A stretch of DNA of 12,906 nucleotides from an uncultured Mycoplasmatota bacterium (GTDB taxonomy: Bacteria; Bacillota_I; Bacilli_A; RF39; UBA660). Shown here one piece after another: positions 12,819-12,906 of this stretch; the first letter of the stretch is position 1; each line of letters opens with the position of its first letter. Location of the stretch: assembly GCA_900547465.1 (NCBI GenBank), contig URHJ01000026.1, forward strand, positions 1-12,906. Direction: 5' to 3'. A program made the translations under genes and the position numbers. The notes beneath the pieces are model-generated. The model worked only from the letters and a program-made list of their open reading frames with translations, was not told the origin of the DNA and searched no databases.

Positions 12819-12906
12819 ATGAATAGAGTTATTTTAATAAAATATGGAGAATTAACAACAAAAAAAGGAAATAGAAACTTTTTTATAAATACTTTATACA
12901 ATAATA
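12819..12906 (+). CDS. thiI: N-terminus of tRNA 4-thiouridine / thiamine sulfurtransferase ThiI (partial)
   Basis: Twenty-nine residues are visible before the right edge, reading M-N-R-V-I-L-I-K-Y-G-E-L-T-T-K-K-G-N-R. I-L-I-x-Y-G-E-L-T-x-K-x-x-N-R is the standard start of ThiI, which transfers sulfur to U8 of tRNA (s4U) and in many bacteria to the ThiS carrier for thiamine. The THUMP and PP-loop domains lie outside the window, as does the question of a C-terminal rhodanese domain. GGAGTG precedes the ATG. TAAAAT (12792-12797) is a possible -10. In Bacillus a cysteine desulfurase gene (nifZ) lies between ezrA and thiI; here it is absent from that position. Confidence 0.88.
   Translation, partial: MNRVILIKYGELTTKKGNRNFFINTLYNN

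Noticed and set aside
12593..12901. Minus-strand frame of about 100 residues
   Set aside because: It crosses the end of ezrA, its terminator and the start of thiI, all supported on the plus strand.
1..12906. tRNA or rRNA genes, CRISPR array, insertion sequence ends, phage genes
   Set aside because: I saw no cloverleaf with CCA-type end, no regularly spaced repeats, no transposase with flanking inverted repeats and no structural phage gene. The only mobile-type signal is the Rpn tail at the left edge.

Overview
This is a compact, strongly AT-rich, gene-dense stretch of chromosome from a walled, low-GC Gram-positive bacterium of the Bacilli. The likeliest source is one of the reduced, gut-type lineages near the Erysipelotrichia or Mollicutes (an RF39-like genome is my inference). 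The evidence is an EzrA division regulator, FemABX cell-wall ligases, a YtxG/YtxH pair, a tyrosine T-box leader, a zinc-free S4 protein, A-rich coding strands and many genes of unknown family. TGG is the tryptophan codon and the genes are intact under the standard code. No complete gene here ends in TGA.

Layout. At the left edge is the 3' end of an Rpn/PD-(D/E)XK 'transposase-like' nuclease gene (1-194), followed by a decayed second copy of its tail. A bidirectional terminator separates these from a minus-strand pair of overlapping FemABX genes (318-2778). Next comes a small minus-strand coiled-coil protein (2926-3132), which is divergent from trmB (3218-3856). From 3899 a promoter drives a tight plus-strand group: a lipoprotein, a 349-residue disordered protein with short conserved-looking islands, a YtxG-like membrane protein and YtxH (to 6342). 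A terminator follows. Then a tyrosine-specific T-box leader (about 6380-6590) heads a second four-gene group: a degenerate ImmA/IrrE-like protein, tyrS, a membrane-anchored seven-repeat beta-propeller and a histidine phosphatase. This group ends at a bidirectional terminator (10092-10115) shared with the convergent rpsD gene. rpsD has its own strong promoter and a roughly 145-nt leader that folds into a pseudoknot typical of S4 autoregulation. ezrA (11038-12750) and the start of thiI (12819 to the edge) are on the plus strand.

The order trmB - ytxG/ytxH - tyrS - rpsD - ezrA - thiI recalls the order of the same genes in Bacillus subtilis. The window therefore looks like a compressed ancestral Bacilli block with lineage-specific genes placed between the housekeeping ones. 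Most of those extra genes act at the membrane or envelope (FemABX pair, lipoprotein, disordered adaptor, YtxG/H, surface propeller), alongside the division protein EzrA.

The most promising unexplained parts are the disordered protein with its SepF-like amphipathic N-terminus and two motif islands, the catalytically dead ImmA/IrrE-like protein under tyrosine T-box control, and the co-transcribed surface propeller.
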